Below, one piece after another: positions 23,719 to 32,592 of a DNA stretch of 34,206 nt. Source of the DNA: Acidobacteriota bacterium (GTDB lineage: Bacteria; Acidobacteriota; Terriglobia; Bryobacterales; UBA6623); the NCBI GenBank assembly GCA_027624045.1, contig JAQBUE010000037.1, positions 1 to 34,206 of the forward strand, in the 5' to 3' direction. A program made the translations under genes and the position numbers. Below the pieces are notes generated by a model. The model was given only the letters and a program-made list of their open reading frames with translations, did no database searches and was not told where the DNA came from. The first letter of the stretch is position 1; each line of letters starts with the position of its first letter.

Positions 23719-26538
23719 ATGTCCACGCAAGCACTCGATCGACAGCATGTCGAGCAAGAAACGCTATCTCTGGTGAAGGAGCTGCTCGCCGAGTTGGGGT
23801 CCCATGAGGCCGCCGCGCGGGTAGCGCTCGATTCGTCGTTTGATCGGGATCTCGGGCTCGGCAGTTTGGAGCGCGTTGAATTGCTGATCCGCACCGAGCG
23901 GCGTCTCGGAGTACGGGTCCCCGAGGCGCTCGCGCAGCGTGCCGATACGCCGGCCGAGTGGGTGCGGTCACTATTGGAAGGCGAGCCGCCGTCGGGATCG
24001 GAGCGCCCCGTGATCCGCCAGCCCGGAGATGCGGCTCCTCCGCCCATCGATGCCGTGAGTTTTTCTGAAGTCCTGCGACGGCATGCGGAACGCGATCCCG
24101 GCCGGGTCCAGGTGCATCTGCTCGAAGAAGGCCAACTCGACGAGATCAGCTACGGCCGGCTGCTCGCGGCTTCCCAGGAAGTCGCGGCCGGCCTGATTGC
24201 TTCCGGCCTACAGCCGAATGAGACCGTCGCCGTGATGCTTCCGACGTGCGCCGACTTCCTTTACTCGTTTCTCGGCGTCGCTCTGGCGGGCGGCATCGCC
24301 GTACCCATCTATCCGCCGGCGCGGCCTGACAAGATTGAGGAGTATGTTCGCCGGCAGACGCTGATTCTTCGCAACGCCGAAGTTCGGTTTCTGATCTCAT
24401 TCGACCAGGTGAAGGCTGTCTCGCAGGTGATGAGCCTCGGGATTCCGAGCCTCAAGGAAGTGACGACGGTCGACGCGATGCGCGCCCGCGGCTACGGCTC
24501 GAACGCCTCGGGCCGCGAAGACGCCGACGCCTTCTTCATCCAGTATACTTCGGGCAGCACCGGCAACCCCAAGGGCGTTGTGTTGACGCACGCCAACGTT
24601 CTTGCGAACGTGCAGGGCATCGGCTGGGCCGTCAAGGCGCGACCCGACGACGCTGTTGTCAGTTGGCTGCCGCTCTACCACGACATGGGACTGATCGGGG
24701 CGTGGCTGTTTAGCCTTTTCTACGGTTTCCCGATCACCATGATGTCGCCGCTGGCTTTTCTGTCGCGGCCCGAGCGATGGTTGTGGGCGCTCAGCGATTC
24801 CGGTGGCAGCCTATGTCCGGCGCCCAACTTCGCCTATGAGCTTTGCGCGCGCAAGATCACTGACGAAGCTCTCGGAGGTGTTGATCTGAGCCGCTGGCGT
24901 ATCGCCATCAATGCCGGCGAGCCCGTCCTGCCCGATACACTGGAGCGCTTCGCGGCGCGTTTCGCTCCCTACGGATTCCGCGCTGAGAGTTATGTCCCTT
25001 GCTATGGCCTGGCCGAGTCATCGGTCGCGCTGACGTTTCCGCCGATCAACCGTCCGCCGGTCGTCGACCGCGTTCGCCGCGGGGAGTTCGAGAAGGAAGG
25101 CCGTGCTATTCCGGCGGATGCGACTGACGAAAACGTCCTGCGCTTTGTTGCCAACGGACGAGCGCTGCCCGGCCACGAGGTGCGGATCGTCGATGAGAAC
25201 GGACATGACGTTGCCGAGCGAACACAGGGTCGACTGATTTTCCGAGGACTATCGAAAACCAGCGGCTATTTCCGCAACGACGAAGCCACCGCGGCCGTCA
25301 CCGACGCCGATGGTTGGATGGATTCCGGTGACCTTGCCTATTGCGCCAGCGAGGAAGTCCACATTACCGGACGCCTCAAGGATTGCATCATCAAAGCCGG
25401 GCACAACATCATTCCGCAGGAAGTCGAAATGGCCGCGGCTGATGTCGCGGGGGTTCGGCGCGGCTGTGTGGCGGCCTTTGGCTCGACGGACGCGAGCAGC
25501 GGGACCGAGCGTTTGATCGTCGTCGCCGAGACGCGTTCTTACGACGCCGCGGAGCGCGCACGGATACGGGCGGCCATCGTGCGGGCTATTGATGAAAAGG
25601 TCGGCCTGCCGCCGGATGTTGTCGAACTCGTTCCACCGCAGACCGTCCCCAAGACGTCCAGCGGCAAGATCCGCCGCAACGAGACGCGTAGCCTTTTCGA
25701 ACAGGGAGCGCTGCGCCCCACGACCGATCCGCCTTGGCTCCAAATGATTCGCCTCTGGACCGCGAACCTGGGGCAAGGTCTGCCCCGAGCGATCAATCGG
25801 ATCATTCGTCGAGCTAACGATGCGGCGGTAGCTGGCTACCGTCGCGGCCTGCTGGCCGGCATCGCGACCCTGGGCGGGTTGATTGCACGGCTGGCACCCA
25901 CGCCCAATGGAGCAACGGCCATTGTTCGCGCTGCGGCCCGCATCTTGCGGCGCGCAGGGGTGAGCCCGGCCCACGTGGCAGGCAACAGCGTACACCCGCC
26001 CGAGCGTCCTTGTCTGCTGGCAAGTAATCGCCTGGGCACTCAGGATCTGCTGGCGCTTGTCGACTCTTTCGAAGGACCGCTGCAACTTGCCGATAGCGAG
26101 CCCTTGCGAGACTTACCGTGGGACGCGGCGTTTCTGTTCGAACCGTTGCTGGCCGATAGCGGGGATCAGCAAGGGTCGGCCGCGGTTCTGCTGAAGCGGC
26201 GCGTCCGGCAGGCATTGGACGATGGATCGATCGTCATCATGTCCGCTGACTCGCCGGCGAACGCCACCCCCCAACGCACCCGATTTAGGTTGGAGCCGAT
26301 CGAGGCTGCCATCGAGGCGGACCGTCCGGTGATCCCGGTGCATGTGGGCAACGGAGATGCTTCGCACAACGGCGCGTCTGCCGACGGGGCATCGCTCAAC
26401 GGCGCGCATCTGATCCGCGTGGGGCCTCCTGTCGATGCGAGCGGGATGGGTCCCGATGCAGCTCTTATGCGGGACTGCCTGCGAGAATCTTTACGAAGGC
26501 TTAAGGAGCAGGATCTCCCCGCTGCCGCGACCGCATAG
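23719..26538 (+). CDS. ACP - fatty acyl-AMP ligase - degenerate PlsC fusion protein
   Basis: A 939-residue three-part protein. Residues about 8-88 are an acyl carrier protein domain with the phosphopantetheine site DLGLGSLERVELL (Ser49). Residues about 110-680 are an adenylation domain with the P-loop YTSGSTGNPKG (from about 276), WLPLYHDMGLIGAWL, the FAAL-like PAPNFAYELCARKI, DSGDLAY, GRLKDCIIKAGHNIIPQE and the C-terminal PKTSSGKIRRNE. It should activate a fatty acid as acyl-AMP and load it onto its own ACP. The last ~240 residues resemble a lysophosphatidate acyltransferase (PlsC) fold, with RRVRQALDDGSIVIM and RFRLEPIEAAIEADRPVIPV. The catalytic H-x4-D is replaced by NRLGTQD, so this domain is probably non-catalytic or altered. 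It is the first gene of a plus-strand, lipid-oriented run, 4 bp before the plsY-like gene. Confidence 0.88.
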   Translation: MSTQALDRQHVEQETLSLVKELLAELGSHEAAARVALDSSFDRDLGLGSLERVELLIRTERRLGVRVPEALAQRADTPAEWVRSLLEGEPPSGSERPVIRQPGDAAPPPIDAVSFSEVLRRHAERDPGRVQVHLLEEGQLDEISYGRLLAASQEVAAGLIASGLQPNETVAVMLPTCADFLYSFLGVALAGGIAVPIYPPARPDKIEEYVRRQTLILRNAEVRFLISFDQVKAVSQVMSLGIPSLKEVTTVDAMRARGYGSNASGREDADAFFIQYTSGSTGNPKGVVLTHANVLANVQGIGWAVKARPDDAVVSWLPLYHDMGLIGAWLFSLFYGFPITMMSPLAFLSRPERWLWALSDSGGSLCPAPNFAYELCARKITDEALGGVDLSRWRIAINAGEPVLPDTLERFAARFAPYGFRAESYVPCYGLAESSVALTFPPINRPPVVDRVRRGEFEKEGRAIPADATDENVLRFVANGRALPGHEVRIVDENGHDVAERTQGRLIFRGLSKTSGYFRNDEATAAVTDADGWMDSGDLAYCASEEVHITGRLKDCIIKAGHNIIPQEVEMAAADVAGVRRGCVAAFGSTDASSGTERLIVVAETRSYDAAERARIRAAIVRAIDEKVGLPPDVVELVPPQTVPKTSSGKIRRNETRSLFEQGALRPTTDPPWLQMIRLWTANLGQGLPRAINRIIRRANDAAVAGYRRGLLAGIATLGGLIARLAPTPNGATAIVRAAARILRRAGVSPAHVAGNSVHPPERPCLLASNRLGTQDLLALVDSFEGPLQLADSEPLRDLPWDAAFLFEPLLADSGDQQGSAAVLLKRRVRQALDDGSIVIMSADSPANATPQRTRFRLEPIEAAIEADRPVIPVHVGNGDASHNGASADGASLNGAHLIRVGPPVDASGMGPDAALMRDCLRESLRRLKEQDLPAAATA

Positions 26539-26542
26539 AGCC

Positions 26543-27154
26543 ATGCTCGACACCAACACAATTTTACGCATGCTGGGATGCTTTCTGATCGGATCGATTC
26601 CGTTCGCCGTACTAGCGATGATCGGCACAGGGATCGACATTCGCACGGTCGGCTCCGGCAACCCTGGTTTCAACAACGTGCTGCGGGTAAGCAAAGCCCG
26701 GGCGATTTTGACGCTGATTGGCGATCTCGGCAAAGGCTTCTTCGCCGTCTGGGTGTTCCTGCGTGTCGAGGACCCTGCGCTGTACGGCTGGCTATTCGGT
26801 TTCATGGCGGTCTTTGGCCACTGCTATTCGCCGTTCCTCAAGTTCAACGGAGGGAAGGGAATTGCGACTTCCGCCGGCGTCATGCTCGTGCTGTTCCCCG
26901 CTTGGGCGGCGGCGGCCCTCGTCTTTTTCGCCGCCTTGCGTCTGCTGGGGAGCCGTTTGAAGTGGCGCGAAGCGGGAATGATCGCTTCGGTTTCGACGTG
27001 GCTCTTCTTTACGCTTGTGATGGCTTTGCTGGCCGGTGGGCCGGATGTTCGCAACGCCGCTTTGATGACCGTGTTTCTGGCGTGGAGGCATCAGCGGAAC
27101 TTTCGAAATCTGTTTACTGGTGGAAGCGGCAGCGCCCCGGCGCCGAATGAGTAG
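26543..27154 (+). CDS. plsY: PlsY-like glycerol-3-phosphate acyltransferase
   Basis: PlsY transfers an acyl group from acyl-phosphate to glycerol-3-phosphate in the inner membrane. The 203-residue product has about five hydrophobic helices and the three family motifs: GSIPFAVL with TVGSGNPGFNN (motif 1, normally GSGNPGATN), GDLGKGFFAV (motif 2 region) and GHCYSPFLKFNGGKGIATS (motif 3). The Phe-Asn in place of Ala-Thr in motif 1 is a departure from the norm. The start ATG 26543 comes 4 nt after the FAAL fusion stop. The coupling suggests that the acyl-ACP made upstream feeds this acyltransferase, although canonical PlsY uses acyl-phosphate. Confidence 0.9.
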   Translation: MLDTNTILRMLGCFLIGSIPFAVLAMIGTGIDIRTVGSGNPGFNNVLRVSKARAILTLIGDLGKGFFAVWVFLRVEDPALYGWLFGFMAVFGHCYSPFLKFNGGKGIATSAGVMLVLFPAWAAAALVFFAALRLLGSRLKWREAGMIASVSTWLFFTLVMALLAGGPDVRNAALMTVFLAWRHQRNFRNLFTGGSGSAPAPNE

Positions 27155-28112
27155 CTCTCTCTTCGATCAAATCCGCGGGCAGTGCGCTTGGGTCGCGGGA
27201 CAAGGGCGCTCGGTCCGCATCAATGATGACCGGATCCGTCCCTATGCGGAATCACTTCTCGATGCGAGTGCTGCCCCGGCTCAGCTTGATCCGGCTCATC
27301 ACTACGTCGGTCACGGACCTGACACCATCGCGTTTATCCTCACGCTGGATACGGTGAATTTCGGTTCAGGCTACTTTCCGCATCTTCGAAAGAGACCGGG
27401 GTTATCGGGATACTTCACGGTTGCCTCTTCGTTAAATGACCACTTTATTGAACAGGGTCCCCTGTCGGCCGAGCGATTGGCGGGGATGACGCCGCAAGCC
27501 TGCACGCACCTTTTCCGCCAGGAGCCAGTCAATGAAGTCAGCGCCGAGCTGATGGCGTTGTTCGCAAACGCGTTTAACGACCTGGGGAGACTTATTCTTG
27601 ACCGCTTTGGCGGCAGTTTTGTGGGGCTGGTTGAGGCGGCCGGCGAATCGGCGGAAGAGCTGATTCAGATCCTTGCCGCGATGCCTTTCTTCCGAGACGT
27701 GCAGCCCTACCAGGGCCGCGAAGTGCCCTTCTACAAACGCGCGCAACTCACAGCGGCGGATCTGGCGCTCGCGATGCGATCCGAACCCGCGGGCCGTTTT
27801 CGTGATCTGAACCGGCTAACGATTTTCGCGGATAATCTCGTGCCGCACGTGCTTCGCATGGATGCTGTGCTCGACTATGATGTCCCTCTACTTGAACGGA
27901 TTGAGCGCCAGGATCTCATCGCACCTGGCAGCTCTGAGGAAATCGAGATTCGTGCTTGCGCCGTCCACGCGGTCGAGAGAATCCGCGAGGAACTTGCCAC
28001 TTTGGGCAAGAGTGTAACTTCGGTCGAACTCGATTACCTGCTTTGGAATCGCGGGCAAGGCGCTGCCTACAAAGCACAGCCGCGCCATCGCTGCCGTTGC
28101 GTGTTCTACTAG
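27147..28112 (+). CDS. Queuosine-nucleotide N-glycosylase/hydrolase (Qng1, DUF2419 family)
   Basis: Proteins of this family release queuine from queuosine 5'-phosphate, a salvage activity best known from eukaryotes and some bacteria. The 321-residue product shows the family segments ILTLDTVNFGSGYFPHLRKR (64-83), LNRLTIFADNLVPHVLR with the likely catalytic Asp229, EIRACAVHAVERIREEL, LDYLLWNRGQG (296-306) and the terminal PRHRCRCVFY (PRHRTRTxxY type). ATG 27147 overlaps the plsY-like stop by 8 nt, so translation is coupled; the longer frame to 27120 lies inside plsY. It has no obvious connection to lipid metabolism and may simply share the operon. Confidence 0.88.
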   Translation: MSSSLFDQIRGQCAWVAGQGRSVRINDDRIRPYAESLLDASAAPAQLDPAHHYVGHGPDTIAFILTLDTVNFGSGYFPHLRKRPGLSGYFTVASSLNDHFIEQGPLSAERLAGMTPQACTHLFRQEPVNEVSAELMALFANAFNDLGRLILDRFGGSFVGLVEAAGESAEELIQILAAMPFFRDVQPYQGREVPFYKRAQLTAADLALAMRSEPAGRFRDLNRLTIFADNLVPHVLRMDAVLDYDVPLLERIERQDLIAPGSSEEIEIRACAVHAVERIREELATLGKSVTSVELDYLLWNRGQGAAYKAQPRHRCRCVFY

Positions 28113-28159
28113 GAGACTGTGTTTTTGTGACGCTCGCCACGCCATAGACCGCTGCCCGA

Positions 28160-28879
28160 ATGGATACGCCTTCCACCGCCAACCGAGCCGCCTTTTTCGA
28201 CTTCGACGGCACGCTTGTGTCAAGCAATGTCGTCACTCGCTACGCGTTCTTCGCCAAGAACCACCCGCGGCGGGTCGAGGCCTGCTGGCGCTATGGAAAG
28301 CTGCTCTTGACCGTGCCGCTGTGGATCGGCCTCGACATGTATTCGCGCAGACGATTCAATGAAGTCTTCTACCGCCAGTATCGAAACCTCTCGAAAGACT
28401 GGCTCTATGAATGCGGTGAAGCGCTGTTCCAGGAGGAGATCATTCCCAAGATTTTTCCCGCCGCTCAGGCGGCTGTTGAGTCCGACCGGGCCGCCGGTTA
28501 TGAGCTCGTCCTCGTGAGTGGAGGGCTTGAATTCGCCATCGCCCCGGCCGCCCGCCATTTCGGATTCGACCACGTGATCTGCAATCACCTCGAATACGCC
28601 GCCGGCGTCGCTACCGGCAACGTTGTTCCGCCGCTGCTTGCCGAAGCCGAGAAGGTTCGAGCTATCGAAAACTTCTGTCGCGAGTATAATGTGGACTCAG
28701 CCCGCTCGAAGGCCTATTCCGACAGCCTTTCCGACTTACCGATGCTCGAATGTGTGGGCCAACCCGCCGCCGTGAACCCCGATCGAGGACTACGCCGCGC
28801 CGCCGCCAAGCGAAGCTGGCCAATCCTCGATTTGCGAAGCGGTCCGGCCCCGCGAAGAATGGATGCGGAGAATGAATGA
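28160..28879 (+). CDS. HAD-superfamily IB hydrolase (SerB-like phosphatase)
   Basis: The 239-residue product is a HAD phosphatase: motif I FFDFDGTLVSS (Asp14 and Asp16), motif II VSGG, motif III Lys in LAEAEKVRAIENF and motif IV YSDSLSDLPML. The cap segment (about 30-100) is helical and hydrophobic in part (LLLTVPLWIGLDMYSRRRFN), as in the HAD-IB proteins often paired or fused with PlsC acyltransferases. The substrate is not determined by sequence; phosphoserine or a phospholipid precursor are both possible. In this cluster I favour removal of phosphate from a lipid intermediate (inference). Confidence 0.88.
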   Translation: MDTPSTANRAAFFDFDGTLVSSNVVTRYAFFAKNHPRRVEACWRYGKLLLTVPLWIGLDMYSRRRFNEVFYRQYRNLSKDWLYECGEALFQEEIIPKIFPAAQAAVESDRAAGYELVLVSGGLEFAIAPAARHFGFDHVICNHLEYAAGVATGNVVPPLLAEAEKVRAIENFCREYNVDSARSKAYSDSLSDLPMLECVGQPAAVNPDRGLRRAAAKRSWPILDLRSGPAPRRMDAENE

Positions 28880-28888
28880 TGGGAGTGG

Positions 28889-30577
28889 ATGATGGCGACT
28901 CCGGTTGAAGAAATCCGCGTTCGCCGCGATGTCGAATTCGGCGACCCAACGCCCAATGCGGTCGGCCGCAACGCCCTGGTGTCGTCGGAAGGCTGCGTCG
29001 TTCATCTGGAGGCCACTTCCGCCAATCGCCTGCTCTGGTCCGGCGAAGACCTGCTCGACGTAAAGCTTCCGGCGGGCACACGGGTTGTCTACCCGAAGCC
29101 GACGATCCTCGGCATCCCCGACCGCGACGAGGGCATCCGCTACGCCCTAAAGCATCCTGAAGAGATGGAACCGCTCGAAGCGCTGCTGCGCTCCGGGATG
29201 AAAGTCACCATCGCGATTGACGACGTTTCACTGCCGCTTCCTAAAATGCCGCGGCCCGACATCCGCGAGTCGGTTCTCACCATCGTGCTGAACCTTCTGG
29301 CGGAGAAGGGCGTCACCGATGTCCACATCATCGTGGCGACATCGTTCCACCGGCGCATGGAGGAGTTTGAACTGCGGCACGCCGTGGGCAGCCGCATCTA
29401 TGACGCCTACGCTCCCGATCAGCTGTATAACCACGACGGCGAAGCGCCCGACGGCATGGTGGAGCTTGGCCGCACCGAGCTGGGCGAGCGTGTTCGCATC
29501 AACCGCCGCGCGGCTGAGTCTGACCTGCTCATTTACGTCAACATCAACCTCGTTTCGATGGATGGAGGCAGCAAGTCGATCGGTGTCGGCCTCTGTGACT
29601 ACGCTTCATTGCGCGCGCATCATACGCCGCAAACGATTCTCAAGTGTGATTCCTATTTCGATCACAAGCACTCTGCCTTGACCCTTTCCTGCAATCGCAT
29701 GGCGAAGGTGATCAATTCGCATCTGAAGGTGTTCCACATCGAGACCGCTGTGAATAACGCCATGTTCAACCCAGCCATGGCATTCTTCGCGAAAAACGAG
29801 GATAAGTGGAACGCCCTCGATAAGACCAGTTTCCGGGTCGCGCAGTCAGCTTTGCGGGCACTGCCGAGGAAGCTCAAGCGCAAGATTCTATTCTCGATCT
29901 CCGCCTCCTATGGCGTCACGGCCGTGCATGCGGGCGCGACGCTGCCGACTCATGAAAAGACGCTCGCCTACTGTTATCAGCAGTACGCAGTGCCTGTCGA
30001 GGGGCAGAGCGACGTTGCGATCTTCGGCATCCCGTTCATCTCGCCTTACAACGTCAACTCGATCTTGAACCCGCTGCTGGTGCAAGTGCTGGCGCTGGGC
30101 TACTTCTTCAATATGTATCGCGGGATGCCCATTGTGAAAAAGAACGGCGTGTTGATTCTGACCCACCCGCTCTACGATGATTTCGATCCGCGTCACCATC
30201 CGTCTTACATCGAGTTTTTCCACCGCATCATGCCCGAAACGAATGACTCTTTCGTGCTCCAGCAGAAGTACGAAGCCGAGTTCGCTCACAACCCCGAGTA
30301 CATCGAGATGTACCGGCACGGGTACGCATATCACGGCGTCCATCCGTTTTACATGTGGTACTGGGGCGAGAACGGCCGGGCGCACTGCGGCAAGGTCATC
30401 GTCGTCGGGGCCGAGGACCGCAAGTCGGCGCAGGTCATGGGCTGGGACTGCGCTTCATCAATGGATGAGGCTCTCGAGATGGCTCACTCCCACGTGGGGC
30501 GCATTCCGTCGGTCACTCATGTCCACATCCCTCCGATCAACATGGTCGATGTTTCGGGCGTACCCGAGTCGATCTAG
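28889..30577 (+). CDS. LarA-like nickel-pincer-nucleotide-type protein, enlarged
   Basis: Similar to lactate racemase LarA (DUF2088), which uses a lysine-bound nickel-pincer nucleotide to invert or oxidise 2-hydroxyacids. Visible matches are [11 protein letters not shown] (Asp111/Asp112, metal/substrate region), [19 protein letters not shown] (His154, like LarA His108), GGSKSIGVG (Lys229, like the cofactor lysine 184) and LRAHH (His245, like nickel ligand His200). A His matching LarA His174 is not present at the expected spacing. At 562 residues it is well over the ~425 of LarA, with extra sequence at both ends. The ATG at 28889 follows GGGAGTGG. Its neighbours suggest a lipid or 2-hydroxyacyl substrate. 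No larB, larC or larE is in the window. Confidence 0.75.
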   Translation: MMATPVEEIRVRRDVEFGDPTPNAVGRNALVSSEGCVVHLEATSANRLLWSGEDLLDVKLPAGTRVVYPKPTILGIPDRDEGIRYALKHPEEMEPLEALLRSGMKVTIAIDDVSLPLPKMPRPDIRESVLTIVLNLLAEKGVTDVHIIVATSFHRRMEEFELRHAVGSRIYDAYAPDQLYNHDGEAPDGMVELGRTELGERVRINRRAAESDLLIYVNINLVSMDGGSKSIGVGLCDYASLRAHHTPQTILKCDSYFDHKHSALTLSCNRMAKVINSHLKVFHIETAVNNAMFNPAMAFFAKNEDKWNALDKTSFRVAQSALRALPRKLKRKILFSISASYGVTAVHAGATLPTHEKTLAYCYQQYAVPVEGQSDVAIFGIPFISPYNVNSILNPLLVQVLALGYFFNMYRGMPIVKKNGVLILTHPLYDDFDPRHHPSYIEFFHRIMPETNDSFVLQQKYEAEFAHNPEYIEMYRHGYAYHGVHPFYMWYWGENGRAHCGKVIVVGAEDRKSAQVMGWDCASSMDEALEMAHSHVGRIPSVTHVHIPPINMVDVSGVPESI

Positions 30578-30583
30578 CTTGGC

Positions 30584-31585
30584 ATGAAGACAGTTCTGAT
30601 TACCGGCGCCACCGGTTTTCTCGGTACGCATCTGGTCGATTTGCTGCGCCGTGAGGAACCCCAGGCCCGCCTGCGGCTCATGAGCCGTAGTGGTTCGCCG
30701 TCGAACGGCGCGTCTCAAATTGAAACTGTTGCCGCTGACATCACGAACGCCGAGCAAGTCGAGCGCGTGGTCGAAGGGGTGGACGAGATTTATCATCTTG
30801 CCGGCACGGTCGAGCGCACACCCAGTGACCCGTGGCGTCTTTACGATGTGCATGTCGAGGGGACACGGCATCTGTGCGAGGCGGCACGCCGCGCCGGCGT
30901 CAGCAAGATCGTGCTGGCTTCTTCATCCGGTACCGTGGCCGTGGATCGCGACCCCGTCTTCCGCAACGAAGACTCCGGCTACACCAACGAGTTTGTCTCC
31001 GAGTGGCCTTACTACCTCAGCAAGATCTACGCCGAGAAGCTTGTGCTCCGCTATCACCAGCAGCACGGGCTACCCGTCGTGATCGTGAATCCGAGTCTGC
31101 TACTAGGCCCCGGGGATACGCGTGAGTCCTCGACGCGCGATATGCGGCTCTATCTTGAGGGCCAAATCATGGCCGTGCCGACCGGCGGCCTCAGCCTTGT
31201 AGACGCACGCGATGCCGCCGCCGGCGCGCGAGCCGCCATGCAGCGCGGGCGCCCCGGTGAACGCTACCTGCTCGGCGGCCCCAACTGGACATTTCGCGAC
31301 TGGATCGATCATGTCGAAGACGTCTCCGGCCTGCGCGGCCCGTTCTTGTCGCCCTCGCCGCGCGCGGCGCTCTTGATGGCACGCGTCGCACGGCGCGTCT
31401 TGCCTCTGTTTGGCGGCGCGTTCAAACTGGACGACGAGTCCATACGCATGTCCGCGCTCTACTGGTATTGCGATACGAGCAAGGCTCGAGCCGAACTCAA
31501 CTTCGAAACGCGCGATCCCATGGAAACCATGCGGGATACTATTGAGGATCTCCGAACACGGTACCCGGAACTGAGAGCCGGCTAG
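30584..31585 (+). CDS. Extended short-chain dehydrogenase/NAD-dependent epimerase-type protein
   Basis: The 333-residue product begins with the Rossmann motif VLITGATGFLGTHLVDLL (Gly-x-x-Gly-x-x-Gly), has DITNAEQVERVVEGVDEIYH then LAGT, an SSSGTVAV catalytic Ser strand, and the active-site Tyr143-x3-Lys147 (YYLSK). NPSLLLGPGD follows the usual extended-SDR pattern. It is close in style to HpnA-like and 3-beta-hydroxysteroid-dehydrogenase-like SDRs, which act on lipid or nucleotide-sugar substrates. It starts 6 nt after the LarA-like stop, so the two may act in sequence on a hydroxyacyl or ketoacyl compound (inference). Confidence 0.88.
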   Translation: MKTVLITGATGFLGTHLVDLLRREEPQARLRLMSRSGSPSNGASQIETVAADITNAEQVERVVEGVDEIYHLAGTVERTPSDPWRLYDVHVEGTRHLCEAARRAGVSKIVLASSSGTVAVDRDPVFRNEDSGYTNEFVSEWPYYLSKIYAEKLVLRYHQQHGLPVVIVNPSLLLGPGDTRESSTRDMRLYLEGQIMAVPTGGLSLVDARDAAAGARAAMQRGRPGERYLLGGPNWTFRDWIDHVEDVSGLRGPFLSPSPRAALLMARVARRVLPLFGGAFKLDDESIRMSALYWYCDTSKARAELNFETRDPMETMRDTIEDLRTRYPELRAG

Positions 31586-31605
31586 GCTTTGTTCCCCCTG
31601 AAACT

Positions 31606-32574
31606 TTGAGTCCGCCAATCAAACCGATCGCGATTCTCAATCCGCGCGCCGCCGGCGGACGCGCCGGGAAGCACTGGCCCCGCATCGCCCGCATCCTCGC
31701 CGCCACCCTGGGCCCGGTTGCGCCTCTTTTCACCGCTCATCCCGAACATGCCACACAGCTCGTTCGCCGTGCGCTGCGCGATGGCAGCGAACTGGTTGTC
31801 GTCATCGGTGGGGACGGTACGATCAACGAAGCGGCCAACGGGTTTTTGAGCAACGACGAGCTGATCAATCCGGCGGCTCGCCTCGGCATCATCCCGCTAG
31901 GCACCGGCGGTGACTTTCAACGCACCCTGCGGCTTCCCTCTGACTTCGAGCAGGCCGTCAACGTGATTACCAGGGGAAACGTCTTGCCGATCGATGTGGG
32001 CGTGGCTCATTTCACGGGACTGAACGGCCGTCCGGCTGAGCGCTACTTCGTCAATTTGGTCAGCTTTGGCATGGGGGGCGCGGTATCGGTCCGTGCCAAG
32101 AACTTCCTGACTCCGCTGGGAGGCAAGGCCGCATTTTTGTACGCCACCCTCGCCGTCTTCCTCACCTACCGCCCGAAACAGGTGCGGCTCACCCTTGACG
32201 GCAAACCGCTTCCCGGCGAACTCAGCATCACCAACGTCGCCATCGGGAACGGCCGCTTTCACGGCGGCGGCATGCATCCGTGTCCTCAAGCGCTCCTCGA
32301 CGACGGACTGCTGGAGGTCACGACGATCGATCACCTCAACATGTTCGAGTTGATTCGCGACTTGCCGGTGCTCTATTCCGACGACATCTACAAGCACTCG
32401 AAGGTCAACCATTACCGCGCGAAGACGGTGTTGGCGGAATCGAGGGAAACAACTTTGATTGAACTCGATGGGGAGGCAGTGGGCAGTCTGCCGCTCGAAG
32501 TCCGTATCCTGCCGCGCCGCTTGCCCGTGCTGGTCAGCGCCGAAGGGCCGCTAACGCCCGCCGAGCCCGGCTGA
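31606..32574 (+). CDS. YegS/diacylglycerol-kinase-like lipid kinase
   Basis: The 322-residue product is a DAGK-catalytic-domain lipid kinase: NPRAAGGRAGKHWPRI at the start, the ATP-site VVIGGDGTINEAANGF (GGDGT at 68-72) and LGIIPLGTGGDFQRTLRLP. The C-terminal beta-sandwich carries ITNVAIGNGRFHGGGMHPCP and DGLLEVTTIDHL. It should phosphorylate diacylglycerol or a related lipid alcohol at the membrane. The start is a TTG at 31606 with no good ribosome site, and translation may depend on the gene just upstream (20 bp away). It closes the lipid-oriented run. Confidence 0.92.
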   Translation: MSPPIKPIAILNPRAAGGRAGKHWPRIARILAATLGPVAPLFTAHPEHATQLVRRALRDGSELVVVIGGDGTINEAANGFLSNDELINPAARLGIIPLGTGGDFQRTLRLPSDFEQAVNVITRGNVLPIDVGVAHFTGLNGRPAERYFVNLVSFGMGGAVSVRAKNFLTPLGGKAAFLYATLAVFLTYRPKQVRLTLDGKPLPGELSITNVAIGNGRFHGGGMHPCPQALLDDGLLEVTTIDHLNMFELIRDLPVLYSDDIYKHSKVNHYRAKTVLAESRETTLIELDGEAVGSLPLEVRILPRRLPVLVSAEGPLTPAEPG

Positions 32575-32592
32575 AATCGTCAGCGGAACACG

